Of a stretch of DNA of 5,193 bases, positions 1 through 5,193 are shown in pieces (position 1 is the first letter of the stretch; every line of letters starts with the position of its first letter). This stretch comes from Prosthecobacter sp. (GTDB lineage: Bacteria > Verrucomicrobiota > Verrucomicrobiia > Verrucomicrobiales > Verrucomicrobiaceae), in assembly GCA_020216965.1 (NCBI GenBank), contig JAIWOJ010000198.1:1-5193 (forward strand), written 5' to 3'. The notes under the pieces are model-generated. The model worked only from the letters and a program-made list of their open reading frames with translations. It did no database searches and had not been told where the DNA came from. Both the position numbers and the translations under genes were made by a program.

Positions 1-9
1 GGATAAAAC

Positions 10-1032
10 ATGGCCGCGCTTGATTCCATGAGCCTGGATTTCATCCGCCAGACCGCGAGAAAGCTCGGCATAGGCCGCAGGCTGCAGCGTTTGCGCACCT
101 ACTTCGCCGTCAGTCCGCTGCTGCGGCTCCAGATCATGCTGGCCCAGCGGCGTTACCTGGGAGCCGTGTTTGAAATGCCTGCGATTCCTTGTGGTGAAGG
201 GCCGCTGGAAGTCCACATGCTGCTGCACTCCAGGCGGTTTAGGGAGGGGGCTTGGGCTTGCTACTCCCTGCTGCGTCATACCGGCCCGGGCACGCGGCTC
301 GTCATTCACGATGATGGTAGCCTGCAGCCCTGGCAGTTGGGGCGTCTGCGCTCTCTTTTCCCAGGCTTTGTGCACATTTCGCGGGAAAGAGCAGACCGCG
401 AGGTCGGCCAAGCTCTGGAAGAGCGTGGGCTGGTGAAATGCGCTAGCCTGAGGCGCGGGCTGGTGTTTGCGCTGAAGCTCTTTGATGCTGTTTTCTATGC
501 AAAAAATGAGCGGATCATCATCATGGATTCCGATGTGCTCTTTTTCACGAGGCCGGAGGCTCTTCTGCGCGGTGGCTGCTGTTATTCGCCCGATAACAAT
601 GACCAGTGCTATTGCTTGAGCACGGCCAAAATGCGCGCCTTGCTGGGCATGGAGCCCGTCTATCGCTTCAATCCTGGGGTCTTTGCGGTCAGTCCCGGCA
701 AGATCGACTGGCAGCAGCATGAGGCATGGCTGGGGGAAGAAGGTTTCGGTGTGGTGAAGGGCCGCCCTTCCTACTTTGCGGAACTGACCCTTTGGGCCAT
801 GGAGGTCAGCCTCCAGGGCGGGGTGCCTTTGACGCCTGGCTATGAAATTTGTGCCCCTGACCCATCCCAGCCTGGTGTGGTCTTTGGGCACTACTGCGGG
901 GGCGGTTACTGGGCTAGCCGCCTCTACACGCACGCGATTCCGTGGGTGTATCAGGTTCTCACCCACTCGGCGGAGCGGGTAAGCCCCCACGGCGTTTTTC
1001 CCAGGGCTGAGAGCCAGCCTCCTGCGGCATGA
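10..1032 (+). CDS. GT-A-fold glycosyltransferase, family 8-like
   Basis: This 340-residue protein is probably a cytoplasmic, metal-dependent glycosyltransferase moving a sugar from a nucleotide donor. Residues 66-101 look like the first beta strands of a GT-A domain (LEVHMLLHS, then RLVIHDDGS). The strand IIIMDSDVLFF carries a DSD motif at 173-175, the usual metal and nucleotide-sugar site. FNPGVF at 220-225 resembles the conserved acceptor-side segment of family 8 enzymes, and GHYCGG at 293-298 resembles their C-terminal metal-binding histidine motif. About 60 basic, amphipathic N-terminal residues precede the domain and could contact the membrane; no signal peptide is evident. The ATG at 10 has GGA at 1-3, a weak ribosome-binding site; M7 (position 28) is an alternative start. 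The stop overlaps the next gene by 4 bp, which implies translational coupling. The fold is well supported; the exact family and the substrate are inference. Confidence 0.82.
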   Translation: MAALDSMSLDFIRQTARKLGIGRRLQRLRTYFAVSPLLRLQIMLAQRRYLGAVFEMPAIPCGEGPLEVHMLLHSRRFREGAWACYSLLRHTGPGTRLVIHDDGSLQPWQLGRLRSLFPGFVHISRERADREVGQALEERGLVKCASLRRGLVFALKLFDAVFYAKNERIIIMDSDVLFFTRPEALLRGGCCYSPDNNDQCYCLSTAKMRALLGMEPVYRFNPGVFAVSPGKIDWQQHEAWLGEEGFGVVKGRPSYFAELTLWAMEVSLQGGVPLTPGYEICAPDPSQPGVVFGHYCGGGYWASRLYTHAIPWVYQVLTHSAERVSPHGVFPRAESQPPAA

Positions 1033-1913
1033 ATTGGAGAGCCCTGCTGCGCCTTCTGCGCCCGCATCAGTGGAGCAAAAACCTGCTCTGCCTGCTGCCC
1101 TTGCTGCTTAGTGGACGCTGGGGAGAGCCGGCCTGCCTTTCGGGTGCGCTGTCTGCCATGGCGGCCTTTAGCCTGCTCGCCTCTCTGGTCTATATCGTGA
1201 ATGACTTGATGGATGTGCGCGCGGACCGCGCCCATCCCCATAAGCGGCATCGGCCGCTGGCTGCGGGATTGGTTTCCGTGCCTGCGGCGCTAGTGGTGGC
1301 AGCTCTGCTGGGCTGCCTGACGGTGCTGGTGGCCTTCTGGCAGCCAGAAAAGGCACGCTGGTGGTTGGTGTGTTATGCCGTGACGGCTCTGGCCTACACT
1401 TGGCGGCTGAAGACGATGCTGGCGCTGGACGTGGTGGCCCTGGCATCATTCTATGGGCTGCGCGTGCTGTATGGCGGGGCAGCGGCGGGTATCCCGGTCA
1501 GCGTGTGGACGCTGGTTTTCTGCCTGTTTTTGTTTTTCACCCTGGCCTTGGTCAAGCGCTATGCTGAGGTGGCTGCCCTGGGGGATGCCCCTCCTTCCAG
1601 TGAACCCTCGGCGCTGAGGCGCCCCTATCGGGTGCAGGATCGCGCCGTGCTGTTGGGGCTGGCCTGCGCTGGAGCCAACACCTCCCTCCTAGTCGTGGCG
1701 CTCTACCTGAACAGCCCTGAGGTGCGCGCGATTCATCAGCACCCTCAGTGGCTGTGGCTGGTGCTGCCCGCGCTGATGTATTGGCTGGCGCGCATCCTGG
1801 TCATCGTCCATCGCGGGGAGATGCACCATGACCCGCTGGTCTTTGCCCTGCGGGATCGTGCGAGTTGGGCCGTGCTGCTGTGGACCGTCAGCGTGCTGGT
1901 GGCTGCGAAGTAG
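1029..1913 (+). CDS. UbiA-family prenyltransferase, decaprenyl-phosphate phosphoribosyltransferase-like
   Basis: This 294-residue integral membrane protein has about eight or nine hydrophobic segments (roughly 15-30, 39-58, 83-103, 110-125, 133-155, 157-176, 206-226, 241-261, 277-292). The N-terminal RPHQWSKN (11-18) is typical of the branch containing mycobacterial decaprenyl-phosphoryl 5-phosphoribose synthase. The first aspartate-rich motif is NDLMDVRAD (N58, D59, D62, D66), followed by the basic HPHKRHRPLAAG segment. The second conserved region is LK..LALDVVALASFYGLRVLYGGAA (near 127-152), followed by LVKRYAEV (174-181) and a C-terminal DPLVFALRDRASW. Known members transfer 5-phosphoribose from PRPP to a polyprenyl phosphate, giving a precursor of lipid-linked pentose donors. 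Here that activity is inferred from family motifs. The start overlaps the preceding stop (ATGA), with no clear Shine-Dalgarno site, so coupling is likely. Its position among glycosyltransferases fits a role in glycan synthesis rather than quinone or heme synthesis. Confidence 0.87.
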   Translation: MNWRALLRLLRPHQWSKNLLCLLPLLLSGRWGEPACLSGALSAMAAFSLLASLVYIVNDLMDVRADRAHPHKRHRPLAAGLVSVPAALVVAALLGCLTVLVAFWQPEKARWWLVCYAVTALAYTWRLKTMLALDVVALASFYGLRVLYGGAAAGIPVSVWTLVFCLFLFFTLALVKRYAEVAALGDAPPSSEPSALRRPYRVQDRAVLLGLACAGANTSLLVVALYLNSPEVRAIHQHPQWLWLVLPALMYWLARILVIVHRGEMHHDPLVFALRDRASWAVLLWTVSVLVAAK

Positions 1914-1935
1914 CCCGTTTTTTTAACAGCAGAAA

Positions 1936-1940
1936 CAGGA
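1936..1940 (+). promoter_or_regulatory. Ribosome-binding site of the methyltransferase gene
   Basis: CAGGA lies 6 bp before the ATG at 1947 and supports that start. A competing ATG at 1940 is out of frame and meets a stop after five codons. Confidence 0.55.
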
Positions 1941-1946
1941 TGGCGT

Positions 1947-2588
1947 ATGATTTCTAAACGTCTTCTTCAGCGTTTGCGGCCCCTGATCTGCCCGCTGGAG
2001 CCGCTGCTAGCGCAGATGCCGCCGCTGGCGCGCGTGCTTGATATTGGCTGTGGCACAGGAGCGCTGCTGCTGCGGGCGGTGGCAGAAGGCCGGGTGCGGG
2101 AGGGGCTGGGCACGGATGTCAGCCGTCCGGCCCTACAGACGGCTCAGCAGACATGGCAAGAGATAGCAGGCCAGTTTCCTGGCACCCGCCTGAGCTTTCA
2201 ACAGGCGGAAAGCCCGGAGTCACTGCCTGGCCCGTGGGAAGTGGTGGTGATGGTGGATGTGATCCACCATGTGCCGCCCTCAATGCAGGAGGCTTTTCTG
2301 CGCGCGGCTTTCCGTCTGGTAGCACCTGGAGGCCGTATGATTTACAAAGACATGTGCCAGCGCCCAGGGTGGAAGCGTGCGATGAACCGCCTGCATGACC
2401 TAGTGATGGCCCGGCAGTGGATCCATGAGGTGCCCCTGGAAAAAGTGCGCCAGTGGGCAGCGGAGGAGAGCCTGGAAATCATCACCGAAACTCATTACAG
2501 CCGCCTGTGGTATGGCCACGAGCTGCTGGTGCTGCATCGTCCGGGGCAGCCCTTTGACTTGCCCCGTGGGTCACCGCCCATATTTTAA
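1947..2588 (+). CDS. Class I SAM-dependent methyltransferase
   Basis: This 213-residue protein is a soluble Rossmann-fold methyltransferase using S-adenosylmethionine. Motif I is VLDIGCGTG at 30-38, the glycine-rich SAM loop. GTDVS (55-59) supplies the acidic residue at the end of strand 2 (D57). VVMVDVIHHVPPS (100-112) is the strand 4 region, and LVAPGGRMIYKD (124-135) matches the post-motif strand 5 and turn. The C-terminal part (about 140-200) is probably the acceptor-binding half and gives no specificity clue. The ATG at 1947 follows CAGGA at 1936-1940 with 6 bp spacing, one of the better ribosome-binding sites in the window. It lies 33 bp after the UbiA-like gene and 3 bp before the next start. 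From context it may methylate a sugar or lipid-linked intermediate, but small-molecule or protein methylation cannot be excluded. Confidence 0.88.
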   Translation: MISKRLLQRLRPLICPLEPLLAQMPPLARVLDIGCGTGALLLRAVAEGRVREGLGTDVSRPALQTAQQTWQEIAGQFPGTRLSFQQAESPESLPGPWEVVVMVDVIHHVPPSMQEAFLRAAFRLVAPGGRMIYKDMCQRPGWKRAMNRLHDLVMARQWIHEVPLEKVRQWAAEESLEIITETHYSRLWYGHELLVLHRPGQPFDLPRGSPPIF

Positions 2589-2591
2589 CCC

Positions 2592-2834
2592 ATGAACCAT
2601 CGTCATCTCGACCATGACCGGCTCAGTCCTGCCGCAGTGGATGCCATCATCCGGCGCGGCGGTTGGCGTGACTGGGTTCGCCTGCGCCGTGCGGCCCATG
2701 CGGATCCCATCATCCAGGGCCACATCCGCCGCATCTGCGATGCGGCCTTGCTGGACCCTGAAGGGGCCGAGGGGCTCCAGCGGCTTTCCTTTTGGCAGCA
2801 TTATGTCCGAAGAATTTCTGCCAGCGTGGGATGA
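2592..2834 (+). CDS. Small helical protein, partner of the nucleotidyltransferase gene
   Basis: I do not recognise this 80-residue protein. It is rich in arginine, histidine and alanine and looks entirely helical: LSPAAVDAIIRR (11-22), GWRDWVRLRRAA (24-35), a helix around IIQGHIRRICDAALL (40-54), and a C-terminal FWQHYVRRI (67-75). It has no signal peptide or membrane segment. The ATG is 3 bp after the methyltransferase stop with no Shine-Dalgarno motif, so it is probably translated by coupling. Its last 32 bp overlap the likely start of the AbiEii-like gene at 2803. That overlap and order resemble toxin-antitoxin pairs, where a small upstream gene encodes the partner or antitoxin. It shows no obvious winged helix like AbiEi, so the antitoxin role is only an inference from position. 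That it is a real gene is supported by the tight fit between neighbours and by a composition unlike the shadow frames. Confidence 0.6.
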   Translation: MNHRHLDHDRLSPAAVDAIIRRGGWRDWVRLRRAAHADPIIQGHIRRICDAALLDPEGAEGLQRLSFWQHYVRRISASVG

Positions 2835-2854
2835 GGTCCTCTCGGCGGCTGCGC

Positions 2855-2891
2855 GCCTGCAGCAGATCGTGCCTGCAGCAGATCGTGCCTG
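2855..2891 (+). repeat. Perfect 16-bp tandem duplication (2.3 copies)
   Basis: The unit GCCTGCAGCAGATCGT occurs at 2855-2870 and again, identically, at 2871-2886, followed by five matching bases (2887-2891). Each copy encodes LQQIVP, the first copy in the frame opened at 2803 and the second in the frame of the downstream domain. Sixteen is not a multiple of three, so the second copy creates the frameshift and the early TGA at 2890-2892. Confidence 0.97.
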
Positions 2892-3270
2892 ATGCTGTTC
2901 TGGTGGGCGGCACGGCTGCCGCCATCCATGCGGGTCACCGCCTCTCCCGTGATGCCGACCATGTGCTGACGGACCTTCGCGCACGCTTTGACAGCCTCTT
3001 GGCCGAGCTGGAATCCGTGGCGGGCTGGAGCACCGCCCGTGTCAACAGGCCCATTCTCATCCTTGGCAGCCTGGATGGCATTGAGACTGGCATCAGGCAG
3101 CTCATTCGGGAGGAGCCGCTGGAAACCGAGGAAGTCCTGGTGGCAGGCGCACCGCTGCGTGTGCCGACGCCTGCGGAGATGCTGCGGATCAAGGCCGTGC
3201 TGGTGCTGCGTCGGAACGCGACGCGTGATTATGTGGATCTTGCTGCCATGACCGACCACCTGGGCATGGC

Positions 3271-3298
3271 GGCCGCAGTGGATGCACTGCGGCCTTTT
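3271..3298 (+). repeat. Perfect 10-bp inverted repeat with T tract, terminator-like
   Basis: GGCCGCAGTG (3271-3280) and CACTGCGGCC (3285-3294) are exact reverse complements around a GATG tetraloop, directly followed by TTTT (3295-3298). On RNA from the plus strand this would form a GC-rich hairpin with a short U tract, as in a weak intrinsic terminator. It lies inside the nucleotidyltransferase coding region, where it encodes part of AAAVDALRPF. The inverted repeat is certain; a terminating or regulatory function is only possible, because the T tract is short. Confidence 0.5.
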
Positions 3299-3526
3299 GA
3301 CCGCCTCTATCCCCAGCGCAGCGGGGAGAGTCCTTTGCAGCAGCTTGCCATCCAGCTTGCCGCCCCCCTGCCGTATGATCTTGAGGGCACCTGCTTGGCT
3401 GAATACAAGCATCTCTCCAGCCGCTGGCATGACTGGTCGGCTGTACATGCGCCATGCGCGGAACTCGCCTCCCGCATCCTGGATGAAATTCTGGACGCTG
3501 CTGCGCCAAATGACGCCGAGGCCTGA

Positions 3527-3596
3527 CGCTACCTGCCGCGCGCTGGTTCATGGTGTGGAGTGATCTACTAATCCAAGCCCGTCCATTGACCACCCC
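3527..3596 (+). other. Intergenic gap before the GT4 gene, no firm signal
   Basis: This 70-bp gap is the longest in the window. CTACTAAT near 3565-3572 is faintly like a -10 box, but the region 17 bp upstream has only TGGTTC-like sequence, a poor -35 match. I see no convincing terminator hairpin. A weak promoter for the downstream glycosyltransferases is possible but unsupported. Confidence 0.3.
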
Positions 3597-4916
3597 ATGA
3601 AGGTTATTCATGTGCCATACACTTGGTTTCCTAGCCCCTGCGGGGGCACGGAGGTGTATGTGCAGGCGCTGGCCCAGGGGTTGGCAAAAATGGGCTGGCA
3701 CAGTGAGGTGGCCGTGGCCTCCACGGAGGTCGTAGAAAACACAGCCCTGGGTGCAGCAGAGGTCCCAGTGCATCAGGTGCCCGCGCCAGTGCAGATGACT
3801 CAGGCAATGCTCTATGGAGCAGGGGAGCCTTCCTCAGCGGCGGCTTTTGGGCAGTTGCTGGCAGCGCAGCGGCCGGAGGTGGTGCACTTCCATGCCTTCA
3901 CGCCAGCGGTCTCCGTTTTGTGGCTGGAGGCAGCACGCGCCTTGGGGATCGCCTGCGTGTATACTTATCACACGCCCACGCTGGCCTGTGGGCGTGGCAC
4001 GCTGCTGCGCTGGGGCAGGGTGCCTTGTGATGGGCGGTTGACGCCATGGCGCTGTGCAGCCTGCACCCTGCACGGGCTCGGCATGGGCAAGGCGGTGGCC
4101 TGTGGGCTGGCTGCGCTTTCCCCGCTGACGGCACCGTTGTTCTCGAAGGTGCCTTTCCGCATCTGGCCGCTGATCCGTCAGCGCTCGGTCGCCGTGCGGC
4201 GCTGGCTGGGCGGGATGCAGAGGGTAGTGGCGCTCAGTGCTTGGTCCCGAGCTGTGATGGAACGCAACGGCGTGCCTGCGGCCAAACTGCGCCTGGTGCG
4301 GCATGGCTTGGCGGCGGGTGGCCAGACGGAGAGGCAGGGAGACGCGGAGATGAGCGGCTGTGGAGAGGGGGCGAGGCTGAGGCTTGGGTTTTTTGGTAGG
4401 GTGGATCGGGCCAAGGGGCTGGCCCTGCTGGCCCAGGTGCTGCGGCTGCGCCCAAATCTGGCAGTGGAATTGCACTGCCACCTCGTTGGCGAATCATCGG
4501 CGGAGAAAAAGCTACGCGTCCTCGTGGATGAGATGCGTGCAGATGGCCGGGTGCGCATCCATCCGCCTGCACCGCCGGAGAGGGTGATCGACCTGATGGC
4601 GGGCTATGACGCGGTGCTGGTGCCCTCCCAGGGTTTTGAGACGGGGCCGCTGGTGGTGCTGGAGGCCTTCGCGGCAGGCGTGCCGGTGATTGGCTCCGAC
4701 CTTGGCGGGATCGCCGAATGGGTGACGCAGGGGCTCAACGGGCTGCTTTGCCCCCCAGGCGATGCGGAAGCCTGGGCGCTGGCCTTGGACGGCCTAAGCA
4801 AAAATGCCGATCTGCGCGCGCGCTTGCGGGCCGGGGTGAAGCCGCCGCCCGCCATGACCGAGGTGGCTGCGAGGATGGTGGAAATTTATCAGGAGGCGAT
4901 GAACGACGCCGCATGA
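3597..4916 (+). CDS. Glycosyltransferase family 4 (GT-B fold)
   Basis: This 439-residue, apparently complete enzyme should transfer a sugar from a nucleotide donor, retaining anomeric configuration, at the cytoplasmic membrane face. The N-terminal acceptor domain begins MKVIHVPYTWFPSPCGGTEVYV, with the usual glycine-rich loop and GLAKMGWHSEVAV helix-strand unit; VVHFHAF (95-101) and YTYHTP (122-127) follow. A cysteine-rich insert holds C131, C144, C153 and C156. The donor domain starts at LRLGFFGRVDRAKG (261-274, R268 and K273 in the usual phosphate-binding positions). The EX7E motif is E348 to E356 in FETGPLVVLEAFAAG, followed by PVIGSDLGGIAEWV and NGLLCPPGD. The linker at about 242-259 is unusually glycine-, glutamate- and polar-rich. 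The gene follows a 70-bp gap after the nucleotidyltransferase and has no Shine-Dalgarno site close to its ATG. Its stop overlaps the next start (ATGA). Sugar specificity is unknown. Confidence 0.93.
   Translation: MKVIHVPYTWFPSPCGGTEVYVQALAQGLAKMGWHSEVAVASTEVVENTALGAAEVPVHQVPAPVQMTQAMLYGAGEPSSAAAFGQLLAAQRPEVVHFHAFTPAVSVLWLEAARALGIACVYTYHTPTLACGRGTLLRWGRVPCDGRLTPWRCAACTLHGLGMGKAVACGLAALSPLTAPLFSKVPFRIWPLIRQRSVAVRRWLGGMQRVVALSAWSRAVMERNGVPAAKLRLVRHGLAAGGQTERQGDAEMSGCGEGARLRLGFFGRVDRAKGLALLAQVLRLRPNLAVELHCHLVGESSAEKKLRVLVDEMRADGRVRIHPPAPPERVIDLMAGYDAVLVPSQGFETGPLVVLEAFAAGVPVIGSDLGGIAEWVTQGLNGLLCPPGDAEAWALALDGLSKNADLRARLRAGVKPPPAMTEVAARMVEIYQEAMNDAA
4325..4382 (+). repeat. Purine-rich degenerate 8-bp repeat tract within the GT4 gene
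   Basis: Four consecutive octamers GACGGAGA, GGCAGGGA, GACGCGGA and GATGAGCG (4325-4356) share a purine-rich pattern, followed by a further G/A-rich stretch to 4382. The tract encodes the interdomain linker of the GT4 enzyme (roughly residues 243-262) and looks unlike the surrounding coding sequence. It resembles the G/A-rich dispersed repeats of some environmental bacteria, but that likeness is an impression. Confidence 0.4.
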
Positions 4917-5193
4917 CCACGGTGCCCGTCAGCGTGGCGATCCCAGCCTACCGCAGCGGCCCTGGCCTGCGGCAGACGCTGGAGCGCATCTGCGCCTGCG
5001 ACCCACTGCCGCAGGAGATCCTGCTGCACGCGGATGGCGGATGGCGGCCTGCGCCCGAGGTCACGGCGGGGCTGCCCTTGCCCGTGAGCCTATTTTTTTC
5101 CGAAGGCCGGTTAGGGCCAGGCGGCGGCAGGCACCTCCTGTTTCAAAAAGCAGCTTGTGATCTAGTCGCCAGTTTTGACGATGACTCCTGGCC
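4913..5193 (+). CDS. Glycosyltransferase family 2, N-terminal part (cut by window end)
   Basis: Only the first 93 codons are present and the frame is open to the window end. The start VPVSVAIPAYRSG (4-16) is the first strand and nucleotide-binding loop of a GT-A family 2 enzyme. EILLHADGG (35-43) holds the usual second-strand aspartate (D41). RLGPGGGRH (66-74) matches the conserved GPGAARN-type turn, and LVASFDDDSW (84-93) carries the DXD metal site at D89-D91. The enzyme is expected to be an inverting, cytoplasmic or membrane-associated transferase; whether membrane segments follow cannot be seen. The ATG overlaps the GT4 stop by 4 bp, and AGGAGG at 4891-4896 is 16 bp upstream, too far to be an ideal site, so coupled translation is likely. 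No alternative in-frame start lies nearby. A 7-bp tandem repeat (5031-5047) and a run of seven T (5093-5099) lie in the coding region, but the frame is coherent across both. Confidence 0.88.
   Translation, partial: MTTVPVSVAIPAYRSGPGLRQTLERICACDPLPQEILLHADGGWRPAPEVTAGLPLPVSLFFSEGRLGPGGGRHLLFQKAACDLVASFDDDSW
5031..5047 (+). repeat. 7-bp tandem repeat in the GT2 gene
   Basis: CGGATGG occurs at 5031-5037 and 5038-5044, followed by CGG. It encodes part of ADGGWRP. The unit is not a multiple of three, so gain or loss of a copy would shift the frame; in this sequence the frame is intact. Confidence 0.85.

Larger units (their letters stand above)
2803..3526 (+). pseudogene. AbiEii-like nucleotidyltransferase, frameshifted by a 16-bp tandem duplication
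   Basis: The family (AbiEii/AbiGii toxin type, Pol beta-like nucleotidyltransferases) transfers nucleotides to RNA or other targets; some members are type IV toxins, and others have unknown roles. The likely start is the ATG at 2803, which opens MSEEFLPAWDEVL and then stops at 2890-2892. The remaining domain is in another frame up to 3526. Deleting one copy of the 16-bp repeat joins the frames into 235 residues. In the joined protein, VGGTAAAI (29-36) and LSRDADHV (42-49, D45 and D47) form the nucleotide- and metal-binding site. PTPAEMLRIKAVLVLRR (116-132, K125) and TRDYVDLA (135-142) match the later family motif with its lysine and RD..D. The shifted frame is also open from TTG 2792 and ATG 2831, and a GTG at 2885 overlaps the early stop, so re-initiation could yield about 213 residues that keep all motifs. 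The gene may therefore not be wholly dead. Family assignment is firm; toxicity is not shown. Confidence 0.8.

Noticed and set aside
1901..1924. Possible intrinsic terminator after the UbiA-like gene: GGCT/AGCC stem followed by a T7 run at 1918-1924
   Set aside because: The stem is only 4 bp with a 7-nt loop and cannot be extended, and the next gene begins 33 bp after the stop in the same direction. The T run alone is not enough.
2631..3285. A 14-bp direct repeat, GCCGCAGTGGATGC, at 2631-2644 and 3272-3285
   Set aside because: Both copies are in frame and encode A-A-V-D-A in a helix, the flanks differ, and there are no signs of an insertion between them. Chance plus similar codon use is the simpler reading.
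3565..3591. Promoter-like words (CTACTAAT near 3565, TTGACC at 3586-3591) before the GT4 gene
   Set aside because: They are in the wrong order and spacing for a sigma-70 promoter: TTGACC lies downstream of the -10-like word and 5 bp before the ATG. The upstream -35 match is poor.
2801..3773. Long open frames on the minus strand opposite the nucleotidyltransferase and the GT4 start
   Set aside because: Their translations are low-complexity, rich in Pro/Arg/His/Ser, with no domain motifs, as expected for antisense shadows of GC-rich genes. The plus-strand frames carry clear family motifs.
4388..4396. T6 run in the GT4 gene as a slippage or frameshift site
   Set aside because: It encodes the conserved GFFG strand of the GT4 donor domain in a continuous frame, and nothing nearby suggests a programmed shift.

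Overview
The window is a GC-rich bacterial segment in which every supportable gene lies on the plus strand, closely packed and partly overlapping, so it reads as part of one operon-like surface-glycan locus. The organism cannot be fixed from the sequence. High GC, tight ATGA overlaps, several starts without a clear Shine-Dalgarno motif and the gene mix would suit a Gram-negative environmental bacterium, possibly Verrucomicrobiota or a related phylum. That placement is a guess.

Layout. From 10 to 1032 is a GT-A-fold glycosyltransferase resembling family 8, with a DSD motif and a C-terminal GHY motif. It overlaps by 4 bp a UbiA-family membrane prenyltransferase of the decaprenyl-phosphate phosphoribosyltransferase type (1029-1913). 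A class I SAM methyltransferase follows (1947-2588). Then comes a two-gene insert: an unrecognised 80-residue helical protein (2592-2834), overlapping the start of an AbiEii-like nucleotidyltransferase (2803-3526). The second half of the window returns to glycan enzymes: a complete GT4 glycosyltransferase (3597-4916), which overlaps by 4 bp the start of a GT2 glycosyltransferase cut by the window end (4913 to beyond 5193).

How the genes may work together. The three glycosyltransferases, the polyprenyl-phosphate sugar-phosphate transferase homologue and the methyltransferase fit assembly and decoration of a cell-surface or exported polysaccharide. The UbiA homologue could supply a lipid-linked pentose donor. 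The product and sugar specificities cannot be read from the sequence.

The most notable feature is in the AbiEii-like gene. A perfect 16-bp tandem duplication (2855-2886) near its 5' end shifts the frame. Removing one copy joins the two frames exactly into a 235-residue protein with a normal N-terminus and all expected nucleotidyltransferase motifs. The gene is either recently broken or reversibly switched by slippage. The same gene also carries a perfect 10-bp inverted repeat followed by four T residues (3271-3298). No RNA genes, insertion sequences or CRISPR arrays were seen, and no gap between genes exceeds about 70 bp.
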